DNA of 64,000 bases, taken from assembly GCA_947449315.1 (NCBI GenBank), contig CANFRC010000012.1, positions 40,574 to 104,573 on the forward strand. Reading direction: 5' to 3'. A program made the translations under genes and the position numbers. The notes under the pieces were generated by a model, which saw nothing but the letters and a program-made list of their open reading frames with translations, was not told the origin of the DNA and did not search any database. Shown here piece by piece: positions 46,663 through 55,922 of this stretch (position 1 is its first letter; the number at the start of each line of letters is the position of its first letter). Source of the stretch: Bacteroidota bacterium. Lineage in GTDB: Bacteria > Bacteroidota > Bacteroidia > 2-12-FULL-35-15.

Positions 46663-47323
46663 TCACACCCTTTGGGATTTTGAAACAAATTCCCGGCAAG
46701 CCATTTCGGAATTAATTGATAAACATAAATTACTTGATAAAGGTGTTACTTCATTCAATCGTTTTATCTCAGAATACTTTGTTATCAATGAAAAATTATG
46801 GGACGATTACAGAAAAGGCTTAGTAAATAAAGAGCAGTTGCGATACGACAGGTTTCGTCAGGCACTCAGTAAGTTTGGTATTTTAGATGAAAAATTAGTT
46901 GTTGATTTTGGTGACGATTATATTTCGACAGCTCCCTACAAAACAAATTTGTTCCCACAAGCCAAAGAAACACTTGAATACCTGAAAGGCAAATATCATT
47001 TGCACATTGTTACAAACGGATTTGAAGAAGTTCAATTTTTAAAATTAAAGAACTGTGATTTGGAGAAGTATTTCTCTGAAATAATTACCTCTGAACGTTC
47101 TGGTTTTAAAAAACCGGACAAGAGGATGTTTGAGTTTTCCTTAAATGAAGCAAATGCAGAAGCAAGATATAGTTTAATGATTGGTGATAGCTTGGAGGCT
47201 GATATTATTGGTGCAAGGAATGCCGGTATAAATCAGGTCTATTTTAATCCTGGAAATCATTCTCATCACGAGGAAGTAACGCATGAGATTGGAAGTTTAA
47301 AAGAACTTATTCGTTTGTTGTAA
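46631..47323 (+). CDS. YjjG-type HAD nucleotidase
   Basis: 230 aa pyrimidine nucleotidase-like HAD protein. Motif 1 is FFDLDHTLWDFE, motif 2 IVTNGFEE, motif 3 KPDKRMFEF, motif 4 MIGDSLEADIIGARNAG. These and the helical cap match YjjG, which clears non-canonical pyrimidine nucleotides. ATG at 46631 (preceded by an in-frame TTG at 46628). The overlap with the upstream gene suggests translational coupling. Confidence 0.9.
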   Translation: MLYEHIFFDLDHTLWDFETNSRQAISELIDKHKLLDKGVTSFNRFISEYFVINEKLWDDYRKGLVNKEQLRYDRFRQALSKFGILDEKLVVDFGDDYISTAPYKTNLFPQAKETLEYLKGKYHLHIVTNGFEEVQFLKLKNCDLEKYFSEIITSERSGFKKPDKRMFEFSLNEANAEARYSLMIGDSLEADIIGARNAGINQVYFNPGNHSHHEEVTHEIGSLKELIRLL

Positions 47324-47329
47324 ATAAAA

Positions 47330-47357
47330 AATCCGCCCCGAAATATTCGAAGCGGAT
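47330..47357 (-). terminator. Terminator of the Lys/Cys-rich peptide gene
   Basis: On the minus strand ATCCGC and GCGGAT pair around an inner TTCG/CGAA helix and are followed by TTTTTT. Works mainly on the minus strand. Confidence 0.6.
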
Positions 47358-47379
47358 CTTTGATTTGAGTTGGAAGTAA

Positions 47380-47658
47380 TTATTTTCCTGTTCCTTTTGA
47401 TGGAGTTGATGCAGGTGTTTTTGCTTCAGCTTCATGTTTGTCCTTGCAGCAAGATCCTTTTCCTGCGGCATCTTTTTTACAACAAGATTTTTCATCTTTT
47501 TTCTTTCCCTCTTCACATTTTTTCTTCTTGTCATCGCCACCTTTTTTGTCATCACCACCAACATTAACAATTGTAGCTTTTGTAAACGAAGATAAAGTTG
47601 TTGCAGCTGCAACACCAACGATTCCAGCAAGTGCGAATAATAAAAATAATTTTTTCAT
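47380..47658 (-). CDS. Small exported Lys/Cys-rich protein, unknown function
   Basis: 92 aa. A clear signal peptide (about 1-22, ending VAAATT) is followed by a very basic, Gly/Asp/Lys-rich region with repeated GGDDKK units and two SCC-K-K/D motifs (SCCKKDAAGKG, SCCKDK). There are five Cys after the signal, four as adjacent pairs. No family recognised. Paired Cys in an exported, charged peptide suggest metal binding or disulfide structure; that is an inference. Monocistronic. Confidence 0.72.
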   Translation of the reverse strand: MKKLFLLFALAGIVGVAAATTLSSFTKATIVNVGGDDKKGGDDKKKKCEEGKKKDEKSCCKKDAAGKGSCCKDKHEAEAKTPASTPSKGTGK

Positions 47659-47771
47659 TTGTTTATGGTTTTAAATTTATTTATGAATGAATTTATTTTG
47701 TAAAGTTAAATAAAAGGAATTTGAAGAATTTACTGATTAGCCATAATTTCTGCTAAATTTTGTTAATTATT

Positions 47772-48431
47772 TTATTCAAATGTAGCTATCACCGTTTGTC
47801 TTCCTTTTACGGGCTGCTCCAATGAAACGTTTATCTTTATGTCTAAAGGTAAAAGTATGTCAACACGAGAACCAAATTTAATAAACCCGAATTCATCTCC
47901 CTGTAGGGCAGCATCTCCTTCTTTTGAATAATTGACAATTCTTCTAGCCATTGCTCCTGCAATTTGCCGGAACAATACCTCTTTCCCATTTTTATGTTCA
48001 ACAACAATTGTTGTTCTTTCATTGTCAGTTGAAGATTTAGGATGCCATGCCACCAGGAATAATCCAGGGTGGTACTTAGAATATTTAACTATTCCGCTGA
48101 TTGGATAACGGTTGATGTGAACATTTATTGGAGACATAAAAATGGATAGTTGAATTCTCTTGTCTTTAAAGTATTCGTTTTCAGTTACCTCTTCGATTAC
48201 AACTACTTTGCCATCTGCAGGAGCAATAATATTATTTTCATTAATGATCACACTGCGTTTTGGGTTTCTGAAAAACTGAAGAATCGTAATCAATAAAAAT
48301 GCAGATAAGGCATATCCTATCCATATAATTAAAGGATAGGCAGTGAAAAAATGCAGGGTCAGAAAATTAATAATTGCAGCAACAATTAATGTGATGATCA
48401 ATGAGGGTATTCCTTCTTTATGAAATTTCAT
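47772..48431 (-). CDS. psd: Phosphatidylserine decarboxylase
   Basis: 219 aa. It makes phosphatidylethanolamine from phosphatidylserine. Two N-terminal membrane helices (about 10-55), then the conserved APADGKVVVIEEV, NVHINRYPISG and HPK blocks. The self-cleaving pyruvoyl site is the GS of FIKFGSRVD; the serine is S188. This is the compact PSD subfamily common in Bacteroidota. Its promoter lies past the yidC terminator upstream. Confidence 0.94.
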   Translation of the reverse strand: MKFHKEGIPSLIITLIVAAIINFLTLHFFTAYPLIIWIGYALSAFLLITILQFFRNPKRSVIINENNIIAPADGKVVVIEEVTENEYFKDKRIQLSIFMSPINVHINRYPISGIVKYSKYHPGLFLVAWHPKSSTDNERTTIVVEHKNGKEVLFRQIAGAMARRIVNYSKEGDAALQGDEFGFIKFGSRVDILLPLDIKINVSLEQPVKGRQTVIATFE

Positions 48432-48440
48432 GTCTAATTA

Positions 48441-48477
48441 TTTTTTAAAAAGCCCCCCGCACTAGCGGAGGGCTTTT
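48441..48477 (-). terminator. Terminator of yidC
   Basis: Minus-strand hairpin of AAAAGCCCTCCGC and its partner around TAGT, one mismatch, followed by a T-run. Confidence 0.85.
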
Positions 48478-48483
48478 GTTAAC

Positions 48484-50376
48484 TTACTTTTTCTTTTGTG
48501 CAACTTGTTGTTGACGTTCTTTTGTCATCTGCTCCAATCGCTGTTGGAATTTCGATTGTTTTACAGGCTTCTTCTTATTCTCTTGGATTTTTGCATGCAA
48601 AGCATCGTGATCAATAACGTATTTCTGTATGATCCATGTTTGTCCGAATGTGATCATATTGGCCAAGAAATAATACCAACTTAATCCTGCTGAGTAACTA
48701 TTCATGAATCCTAAGAACATGATAGGCATCAAATACATCATCCATTTCATTCCAGGCATTTGATTACTCGTTCCCATTAATTGGCTATTACTCCATGTAT
48801 ATAATAATGTAGAAACAGTCATTAATAAAGCAAATAAACTTACGTGATCACCATACCAAGGTACGGCAAATCCGAAGTTATAAACGGAATCGTATGTCGA
48901 TAGGTCAGTTGCCCATAAGAACCCTTGTTGACGTAATTCAATAGAAGCAGGAAAAAAGTTGAATAAAGCAATTAATATGGGCATTTGTAATAATACCGGA
49001 ATACACCCAGCCATTGGATTTACACCGGCTGTTTTGTATAATGCCATTGTTGCTTGCTGTTTCTTAACTGCATCTTCGTTCTTGTATTTTTCGTTTATCT
49101 CATCGATTTCGGGCTTCAATACTCTCATTTTTGCTGAAGAGAGGACTGTTTTATAGGCAATAGGTAATAAACACAGTTTTAAGAAAATAGTTAAAAGCAA
49201 TATGATGATACCATAATTTAAATGGAAACTATCCAGTGCATTGAAAATTGGAATAACAAGGAATCGATTCAGCCATCCAAAAATTTTCCAACCCAAACTG
49301 ATCTGTTTCTCTAATTCAAGATCATATCCTTTTAATGTTTTATAATGGTTGGGCCCGAAATAAAAACGCATTCCGAAAGATTCCGATTTTTTATGTGTAA
49401 AAGGAATGTTTAAGGCCGTTGTGTATTGTTTAATGTATTTAGGAGAACCGACTTCTGAAGTCGTTTCTAATGTGGATGCTTTCTCAAAAGTAAGATCGGC
49501 AATCACTACTGAAGTGAAAAATTGTTGTTTAAAACCTACCCATTTTAAAGGGAATTCAATTGATTTTTTCTCATAGGTCCCTTCACTTATTTTGTCAACA
49601 TTTTCACTTGGTGATTTAAAGAATATTGTTGACGCTCTCTGCTGTGTTTGATGATTTTGTTCTTGTGATGGAATTTTCATTCCCCAGTTAAAAATAAGGT
49701 TATCTGCTATAATATCTTGCATTCCAACCGTGTTTAGGCGGAATCCCATCATGTAATCATTTCCGGTCAACGTATACACATATTCAATATATTTAGTTTT
49801 GTTTCCAGCGTATAATCTTAGCGAAATGCTTTTGGAGTCTTTTCCGGTTACATTAAAGTTCATCCCATCCGAAACAAAATAAAGCGAGTCTGTTGTGAAG
49901 TCTTTAGAATAAGCTTTAAAAGAAATGTTTTGCAAAGAGGAATCGGCATCAAAAAGGATCAGAGGTTTTTGGTCGAAGGTTTTGTATTTCTTAAGTTCAA
50001 CGGAAGAAACTCTTCCACCTTTCGAAGAGATGTGAACCTTCATTAATTCATTTTCTATCGTTATGATTTTGTTTTCTCCTTCAGAAGCGTCAGCAAAATC
50101 CCCAAATAGCTGTCTCTTTACAATTGATTTCAACGAATCGTTTACTTTTCCTTTAGCATCTGTAAATGCAGAAGTTTGAATGTTTGCAGCAGCGAATGTT
50201 GTTGCAGGGGTAGCATCATTTTTCACTTTTGCTGTAGAATTGAACTCGGCTGTAGAGTCAGTAACAAACTGTGCTCTTTTTTTAGCTAGTTCTTCCGGGG
50301 TGGGTCTTGCCAGGTACATCCATCCAATTAATATTCCACCTATAAGCAATAATCCAATTATCGATTTTTTGTCCAT
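48484..50376 (-). CDS. yidC: Membrane protein insertase YidC
   Basis: 630 aa. One N-terminal transmembrane helix (about 7-24), a large periplasmic beta-supersandwich domain (about 60-350), then the five-helix conserved insertase core with IIILLLTIFLKLCLLPI, a cytoplasmic coiled-coil hairpin (KPEIDEINEKYK), GCIPVLLQMPILIALF, and a basic Gln/Lys-rich C-terminal tail. YidC inserts membrane proteins alone or with SecYEG. Length is typical for Bacteroidota. A TATCTTTG -7-like box at 50401-50408 (minus) lies 25 nt upstream. Confidence 0.97.
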   Translation of the reverse strand: MDKKSIIGLLLIGGILIGWMYLARPTPEELAKKRAQFVTDSTAEFNSTAKVKNDATPATTFAAANIQTSAFTDAKGKVNDSLKSIVKRQLFGDFADASEGENKIITIENELMKVHISSKGGRVSSVELKKYKTFDQKPLILFDADSSLQNISFKAYSKDFTTDSLYFVSDGMNFNVTGKDSKSISLRLYAGNKTKYIEYVYTLTGNDYMMGFRLNTVGMQDIIADNLIFNWGMKIPSQEQNHQTQQRASTIFFKSPSENVDKISEGTYEKKSIEFPLKWVGFKQQFFTSVVIADLTFEKASTLETTSEVGSPKYIKQYTTALNIPFTHKKSESFGMRFYFGPNHYKTLKGYDLELEKQISLGWKIFGWLNRFLVIPIFNALDSFHLNYGIIILLLTIFLKLCLLPIAYKTVLSSAKMRVLKPEIDEINEKYKNEDAVKKQQATMALYKTAGVNPMAGCIPVLLQMPILIALFNFFPASIELRQQGFLWATDLSTYDSVYNFGFAVPWYGDHVSLFALLMTVSTLLYTWSNSQLMGTSNQMPGMKWMMYLMPIMFLGFMNSYSAGLSWYYFLANMITFGQTWIIQKYVIDHDALHAKIQENKKKPVKQSKFQQRLEQMTKERQQQVAQKKK

Positions 50377-50400
50377 CTTTATTTAATTCTAATTCGGGCG

Positions 50401-50408
50401 CAAAGATA
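50401..50408 (-). promoter_or_regulatory. Candidate -7 element of yidC
   Basis: TATCTTTG on the minus strand, 25 nt before the yidC start. I did not find a well-spaced -33 element. Confidence 0.35.
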
Positions 50409-50717
50409 ATAATTATTTATAGGTAGCTGGGGTATAATTTGGGATAAAATACCCGATTTAGAACGTTGATTTTTTTAATCAAAAAGCCCTAGCCTTATCA
50501 ATGATCGGCGCTTTTAACAGGATTTCAGAACCTGTTTTTCGAATTTATTGTATCCTTTTGGGATTTCGAATAGAGTTGATTCAGCACCTTTTTTGGTTAT
50601 CCTAGTTACTGCTCATTTTACTGTTTCGTTGCCCAAGAATAAACTAAATTTCTTAGCAAGCCATTCAGCTAGAATGACTCATATTTGCCTTAAAAAATAA
50701 ATCATCCAAGAAAAGAT
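50409..50717. other. Intergenic region between yidC and YraN; weak hairpin only
   Basis: About 310 nt with no credible gene on either strand. AACAGG / 9-nt loop / CCTGTT at 50516-50536, followed by TTTC, is a weak hairpin that might slow transcription. Nothing else recognised. Confidence 0.4.
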
Positions 50718-51080
50718 ATGGCTCAACATAACATAACAGGGCAAAAGGGAGAGGAGATAGCTGCAAAATATTTAGTAGACAAGGGTTATTCCATTCTGGA
50801 ATTGAATTGGCGTTTTAAAAATTTGGAAGCTGATATTATTGCAACAAAAAGCAAAATGTTGGTTATTGCTGAAGTAAAAACGAGGAAAAGCAACTATTTT
50901 GGTGAGCCGGAAACATTTGTGAACAAACAAAAGCAGAAAAATCTCATTCGAACAGCTCATGAATATATTCTCAGAAATAATCTTGATCTGGAAGTTCGCT
51001 TTGATATTATTTCGGTTACGATGAATGATTCAACGGCCGTTAAACATATTGAAGATGCTTTTTATCCTTTATTCAGATAA
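50718..51080 (+). CDS. yraN: YraN family (UPF0102) nuclease-like protein
   Basis: 120 aa. The GQKGEEIAAKYLVDKGY start, then LELNWRFKNLEADIIATK and VIAEVKTRKSNYFG carry the ExD...EVK pattern of the restriction-endonuclease-like fold (Holliday-junction resolvase-like). Biological role remains unproven. Single gene, divergent from yidC. Confidence 0.93.
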   Translation: MAQHNITGQKGEEIAAKYLVDKGYSILELNWRFKNLEADIIATKSKMLVIAEVKTRKSNYFGEPETFVNKQKQKNLIRTAHEYILRNNLDLEVRFDIISVTMNDSTAVKHIEDAFYPLFR

Positions 51081-51261
51081 TATTGTCGCTGTAACCTATC
51101 GTCTTGGTGAAATTCTTTCATAAGATTCAGGTGCTATTTTTTTATAAAAAACGGAGCATTTTAACCTGCAATTGTATGTTTTTTTTAGATTGTAAAAAGC
51201 GGGAAAATCTTTTCAATTCTTTGATTTTATTGAATTTTACTCCATTTCTGATTGATTTTCG

Positions 51262-51269
51262 TAAATTTG
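51262..51269 (+). promoter_or_regulatory. Candidate -7 element of the pseudouridine synthase gene
   Basis: TAAATTTG matches TAnnTTTG, 16 nt before the ATG at 51286. No -33 TTG at standard spacing. Confidence 0.35.
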
Positions 51270-51285
51270 CAAAAAAATAGCAGTG

Positions 51286-52680
51286 ATGGCAAAAGAATTC
51301 AAACGCAGTGGAAGCAAAGATTTTAAAGGAAAAAAATCTTTCGGAGCAAAAAAAGGCAAAAATGATTACGATGATAAAAAGCCTTTTTTTGAAAAAAAAG
51401 AAGGTGATTCAAAGCCTCGCTCCAATTTCAAACGTGCAGATGGTGATGAGAAACCGTCTTTTTCAAAATCCTCTGGAGACAAAAAATCTTCTGAACCTAG
51501 AAAAAGCAGGACGGATAAATACGATGGCAAGCCAGCATTTGAGCGTTTCCGCGACGACTCTCGTCCATCTGATTTTGGAAGCCCTAAAAAACGTTCAACT
51601 TCCTCATCTGGAGATTATCATAAAAAAGAATCATCGGAATCAAGTCCATTTTCTAAAAAGACACAAGGCGATTCTGAAGGGAAACCTGCTTTTGGCGGCA
51701 GAAATGCCGATAAACGCAAGAAGTATGGTAAAAAGCCTTTTTCTGAAAAAGCAGCACCTTTCAAAAAAGCAAAATCATCTGCAAATCCTTATGACCTAGA
51801 TGAAAGTGATTTTGAACATGGTGATTCAAAACCAAATTTCATATCTGAAAAAGGGAAAGATTTTAAGAAAAAACCATATGAAAAGAAGCCATATGAAAAA
51901 AAGAACTGGTCGAATAAAAAACCTTCAGCATCAAAGCCACAAAGGGAAGTTGATGATGGGATGACCCGCTTGAATAAGTTTATTTCAAATGCTGGTATTT
52001 GTTCGCGTAGAGAAGCAGATGACCTAATCACATCGGGGGTAGTACAGGTTAACGGTAAAACCATTACCGAGATGGGATATCGTGTAAAGCCTACCGATAT
52101 TATTAAATATGGTGGACAAACTTTAAAAAGAGAACGAATGGTTTATTTGATCTTAAATAAACCAAAAGATTATATCACCACTGCCGATGATCCTCAACAG
52201 CGCAGAACAGTGTTGGAATTAGTTCAGGGAGCTTGCAAGGAACGTATATATCCTGTTGGTCGATTAGATAGAGCAACTACTGGTTTGCTTATGTTTACGA
52301 ATGATGGCGATCTTACAAAAAAATTGACACATCCGAAATATGGTATCCGAAAAATTTATCATGTTGAACTGGATAAGCCATTAAAGCGTTCAGATCTTGA
52401 TCAGATAGCTGCAGGGATTGAGTTAGAAGATGGTCCTATCAAAGTTGACGAGGTTACGTATGTCGGAGATGGTGTCGACAAATCTCAGGTTGGTGTGGAA
52501 ATACATTCCGGAAAAAACAGAATCGTAAGAAGGATTTTTGAACACATGGGTTATAATGTTCGTAAATTAGACAGAGTAATGTTTGGATCATTGACAAAGA
52601 AAGATCTGTCTCGCGGACGCTGGCGAATGCTTTCTGATGCTGAAGTAGGAATGTTGAAAATGCTGAGTGTCGAATCATAA
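51286..52680 (+). CDS. RsuA/RluB-type pseudouridine synthase with long basic N-terminal extension
   Basis: 464 aa. Residues 1 to about 220 are a low-complexity extension rich in Lys, Ser, Asp, Phe and Pro (KPF/KPSF-like units; KKPYEKKPYEKK). Then an S4 RNA-binding domain (about 225-285: RLNKFISNAGICSRREAD). Then the catalytic domain, with nucleophile D328 in the motif GRLDRATTGLLMFTNDGDL. RluB and relatives modify the 23S rRNA decoding-adjacent region; RsuA modifies 16S. The ATG at 51286 is used; a GTG precedes it by one codon. The extension may promote RNA binding or phase behaviour. Confidence 0.92.
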   Translation: MAKEFKRSGSKDFKGKKSFGAKKGKNDYDDKKPFFEKKEGDSKPRSNFKRADGDEKPSFSKSSGDKKSSEPRKSRTDKYDGKPAFERFRDDSRPSDFGSPKKRSTSSSGDYHKKESSESSPFSKKTQGDSEGKPAFGGRNADKRKKYGKKPFSEKAAPFKKAKSSANPYDLDESDFEHGDSKPNFISEKGKDFKKKPYEKKPYEKKNWSNKKPSASKPQREVDDGMTRLNKFISNAGICSRREADDLITSGVVQVNGKTITEMGYRVKPTDIIKYGGQTLKRERMVYLILNKPKDYITTADDPQQRRTVLELVQGACKERIYPVGRLDRATTGLLMFTNDGDLTKKLTHPKYGIRKIYHVELDKPLKRSDLDQIAAGIELEDGPIKVDEVTYVGDGVDKSQVGVEIHSGKNRIVRRIFEHMGYNVRKLDRVMFGSLTKKDLSRGRWRMLSDAEVGMLKMLSVES

Positions 52681-53092
52681 CTTTGGCTTTACTATTCCAA
52701 TACGAAACAATTTATCGTAGTTGGAATAGTATTCTCTTGGGTAAATAAATATTTTTGAAAAATTTACAAGTAAATATTCTGTCAAGCCAAAGCTTAGTTG
52801 GATAGCACTTGCAGCGATAAGGGCAATCATTTCATCTGTAATTTCCAAACCGCCCGAGGGATGAAATTCTTTGATCCGTATAAAATTCTTAGTCTTCTTT
52901 ACAAAGCGTTTTCTCTCCAATTCATCCAGGTGTGTAATTCCGAAATTTTTGATCTAAGATCCTATCAATTGTACCGTTAGTTATATCTGAATGGTAATAT
53001 TTTCCGTTGTTCTCTATAATGAGTTCCAGAATAGTTGCAAAAACAGCAAATAAGAGCAGCAAATGAATCCATGCCCTATCAAATAAACTTAT
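52675..53092 (-). pseudogene. Frameshifted, truncated MtfA-like (M90) zinc peptidase remnant
   Basis: The minus-strand frame ending at 52675 encodes an MtfA-like N-terminal third: FIRIKEFHPSGGLEITDEM, then AASAIQLSFGLTEYLL and IFIYPREYYSN. It stops near GIVKPKL, where intact homologues continue to the HEFxH zinc motif. Just upstream, in another frame, the expected preceding part is found (transmembrane segment, then GTIDRILDQKFRNYT). The two frames join only by a one-base shift near 52928-52942. No intact zinc site exists. It is a decayed gene: one frameshift plus loss of the 3' two-thirds, abutting the end of the pseudouridine synthase gene. Confidence 0.7.
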
Positions 53093-53178
53093 TCACTTTG
53101 CGTTATTGATAACATCTACGTTTTGAGCAAAAGGCACCTTTGTTTTATTGTAAACTTTGTAAAGAATGAAAATCGTAA

Positions 53179-55833
53179 ATGGAAATCGAGGATAACATCA
53201 ATTCGGAAAGTGTTCCCACTTTAAAAAGATCGTCACGAATGATACGGTTGTTTTGGCGATTTTTGATTTTCATACTTGTATCGGTAACGTTAGTAGTTGG
53301 ATCAGGATTCGTAATAGGATACTATTACCAGGATGATGTAAAAGAATATATTGTTGGAGAGCTGAATAAGGAACTCAATACAGAGATCATTGTTGATGGG
53401 AAAGACATTGATTTTACAGTCCTAAAAAATTTTCCATTCGCTTCTGTTGATTTTAAAAATGTGAAGGCGCTGGAAGCTATTCAAAGTAAAAGAAAAGATA
53501 CATTGTTTACCGCGGGTGAAATTTCTTTTCAATTTAATCTGATCGATGTTTTTAAAAAAAACTACCATATTAAAAAAATTGAAGTCGATAATGCTAATTT
53601 GAGAATCAGAATAGATAAAGAAGGAAATGATAATTATCATTTTTGGAAACCATCCACAGATACAACCAGTAAAGGCTTCTCTTTTGCTCTTGAGAAAATT
53701 GTTTTAAAACAAGTCCATTTTTCTTTTAAAGATTATAAAGCAAAACAAAATATTGATTTTACTGTCAATAAAAGCGATTTGTCAGGAAACTTTTCGGATA
53801 AAAAATATTCTTTGGAGTCGACCAGCGATTTGTTTGTGAATACCATTAAAATGGATAGCACAAGGTATTTAAGCAAGAGAACGATTCATTCGGAGATAGC
53901 ATTAAATATTGACAATATTTTATTCACCTATAATATTGACAAAGCAAAAATAAAAATTGAAGATGTTGTATTTGAAGTTGTTGGTAATATTATCAACTCC
54001 AATCACGAACCAATTTTAAATTTAGGCTTTCATGGAAAAGATATGGACATAAAATCTGTTTTGTCTTTAATTCCTGCAAAGTATAAAGGTATCATAAACG
54101 ATTATGAAAGTAGTGGGGAATTTTATTTGGATGCTACTGTTCAAGGAAGTATAGTACAAAATCAATATCCACAGATTGTTGCAGATTTTGGGATTAAGGA
54201 TGCAGACATTACTCAATTGAAAGATCATATTACGCTAAACAATGTTAATCTGAAAGGGCATTATTCAAACGGTAATAAGAACTCTTCTACTGTTTCTTCA
54301 CTTTCATTGATGCCCTTTTCCGCATCTATTGAAAATGGTACTATTTCAGGAAATCTATCGCTAAAGAATTTGGATAATCCATCGTTTAATGGAAACGCAA
54401 AGGCCGATTTTAACTTAGAAGTATTACAGAAATTTTTAAAAATGGATACTATTGAAACGGTAAACGGTCAGTTAAAAATGGATGCAACTTTTAGTGGTAA
54501 CGAGAAAAATTTGATCTCCGGGAATTATGAAAATATTAACACATCTGGCGACCTCATTATTTCGGATGTGAATATAAAATTGAAGAATAATAAATTGTCA
54601 TTTTTCAATATCAACGGTGATTTTAAATTTGATAACAATGATTTAGCAGTCAACCGATTTTCTGGAAATGCGGGCAACAGCGATTTCGAATTGAAAGGTT
54701 TTTTTAGGAATATAATCGGTTTTATTTTGAAAGAAAATCAGAATATCACAATTGAAGCTTCATTGAAATCAAAAAATGTTGACCTGAATGAGTTGCTTTC
54801 GAATAAGGAGGAGCGTCATCATTCGGAAAGCAAATACAAACTTAAATTTTCTGAATATATCGATTTAAACTTGAACAGTGAGATTGACCATTTGGAATTC
54901 AGGAAGTTTAATGCCACCAATATTCATGGGGTCATAAAATTAAAGGATAAAAAGATGGTAGTGGATCCTATCCTATTGTCAACCATGAATGGAAGCATTA
55001 CAACAAGCGGTTTGATAGATGGAACAGACAGTACAAAAATATTAATTACCTGTTTTTCGGATCTTCATAAAATTAACATCACCAAAATGTTTGACTCATT
55101 CGAAAATTTTGGACAAACATCTGTTACCGATAAAAATCTGAAAGGAATTGCCACTGCAAAAATTCAGTTTGCTTCCATTATTTCTCCTGAGCTTATTGTT
55201 GATATGGATAAGTTGTTTGCTGGAATTGATATGACGATAGAAAATGGAGAACTTAATAATGTAGAGTCGATGAAAAGTTTATCTCGTTTTATTGAATTAA
55301 AAGATTTGGAAAATGTAAGATTCTCAACGCTGAAGAATCAGATTGAAATAAAAAATCAGGTCGTCAACATCCCAAAAATGGAAGTGAAATCGAACGCAAT
55401 TAATATTACAGCATCTGGAACACACACCTTCAACAATGAGATTAATTATAAAATAAAACTGTCTCTCAATGAGCTGTTGTCGAAAAAAGCAAAACAAGCC
55501 AAAAAGCAAAATGATGAATTTGGCGAAGTAGCAGATGATGGTTTGGGAAGGACAAATATATTTTTATCCATGACAGGAACTGTTGATAAACCAGTTATTA
55601 AATACGACTCCAAAAGTGCAATTCAAAATCTGAAGCAGGATCTGAAAGTAGAAAAACAAACCTTAAAAACAATTCTGAAAGATGAGTTTGGATTGTTTAA
55701 AAAAGATTCCACACTCAATTCTAAAAAGCCTGCCACGGATACGAAATTTATTATAAAATGGGATGAGGCAGATAAAAAAGAAAACAAAAAAGAGCTGAAG
55801 CCCCCTAAAAAGAAGGATGAGGAAGATTATTAA
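53179..55833 (+). CDS. AsmA-like membrane protein
   Basis: 884 aa. An N-terminal cytosolic tail and one transmembrane helix (about 27-50), then a very long periplasmic beta-rich region of bridge-type repeating strands. NIEVDNANLRIRIDKEG-like and FNINGDFKFDNNDLAVNRFSGNAG-like segments, and a late AsmA C-terminal region (MEVKSNAINITASGTHTFNNE), are typical. A charged Lys-rich C-terminus closes it. AsmA-like proteins are proposed to carry phospholipids between membranes. Neighbours give no further hint. Confidence 0.87.
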   Translation: MEIEDNINSESVPTLKRSSRMIRLFWRFLIFILVSVTLVVGSGFVIGYYYQDDVKEYIVGELNKELNTEIIVDGKDIDFTVLKNFPFASVDFKNVKALEAIQSKRKDTLFTAGEISFQFNLIDVFKKNYHIKKIEVDNANLRIRIDKEGNDNYHFWKPSTDTTSKGFSFALEKIVLKQVHFSFKDYKAKQNIDFTVNKSDLSGNFSDKKYSLESTSDLFVNTIKMDSTRYLSKRTIHSEIALNIDNILFTYNIDKAKIKIEDVVFEVVGNIINSNHEPILNLGFHGKDMDIKSVLSLIPAKYKGIINDYESSGEFYLDATVQGSIVQNQYPQIVADFGIKDADITQLKDHITLNNVNLKGHYSNGNKNSSTVSSLSLMPFSASIENGTISGNLSLKNLDNPSFNGNAKADFNLEVLQKFLKMDTIETVNGQLKMDATFSGNEKNLISGNYENINTSGDLIISDVNIKLKNNKLSFFNINGDFKFDNNDLAVNRFSGNAGNSDFELKGFFRNIIGFILKENQNITIEASLKSKNVDLNELLSNKEERHHSESKYKLKFSEYIDLNLNSEIDHLEFRKFNATNIHGVIKLKDKKMVVDPILLSTMNGSITTSGLIDGTDSTKILITCFSDLHKINITKMFDSFENFGQTSVTDKNLKGIATAKIQFASIISPELIVDMDKLFAGIDMTIENGELNNVESMKSLSRFIELKDLENVRFSTLKNQIEIKNQVVNIPKMEVKSNAINITASGTHTFNNEINYKIKLSLNELLSKKAKQAKKQNDEFGEVADDGLGRTNIFLSMTGTVDKPVIKYDSKSAIQNLKQDLKVEKQTLKTILKDEFGLFKKDSTLNSKKPATDTKFIIKWDEADKKENKKELKPPKKKDEEDY

Positions 55834-55922
55834 AAAGCTTTAAGGATGAAACTCAATATCGGATCCATTGTTTGAAGGGAATTTCTCCTAAAAAACACTA
55901 AATTAGTACCCCTAATTAAAAA

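Noticed and set aside
47307..47630. Overlapping minus-strand frame covering the Lys/Cys-rich peptide gene
   Set aside because: It is a different frame of the same region; the 92-aa frame has a proper signal peptide and terminator.
50480..50625. A 34-codon ORF in the yidC-YraN gap
   Set aside because: No ribosome site, no conserved look and a hairpin inside it; most likely chance.
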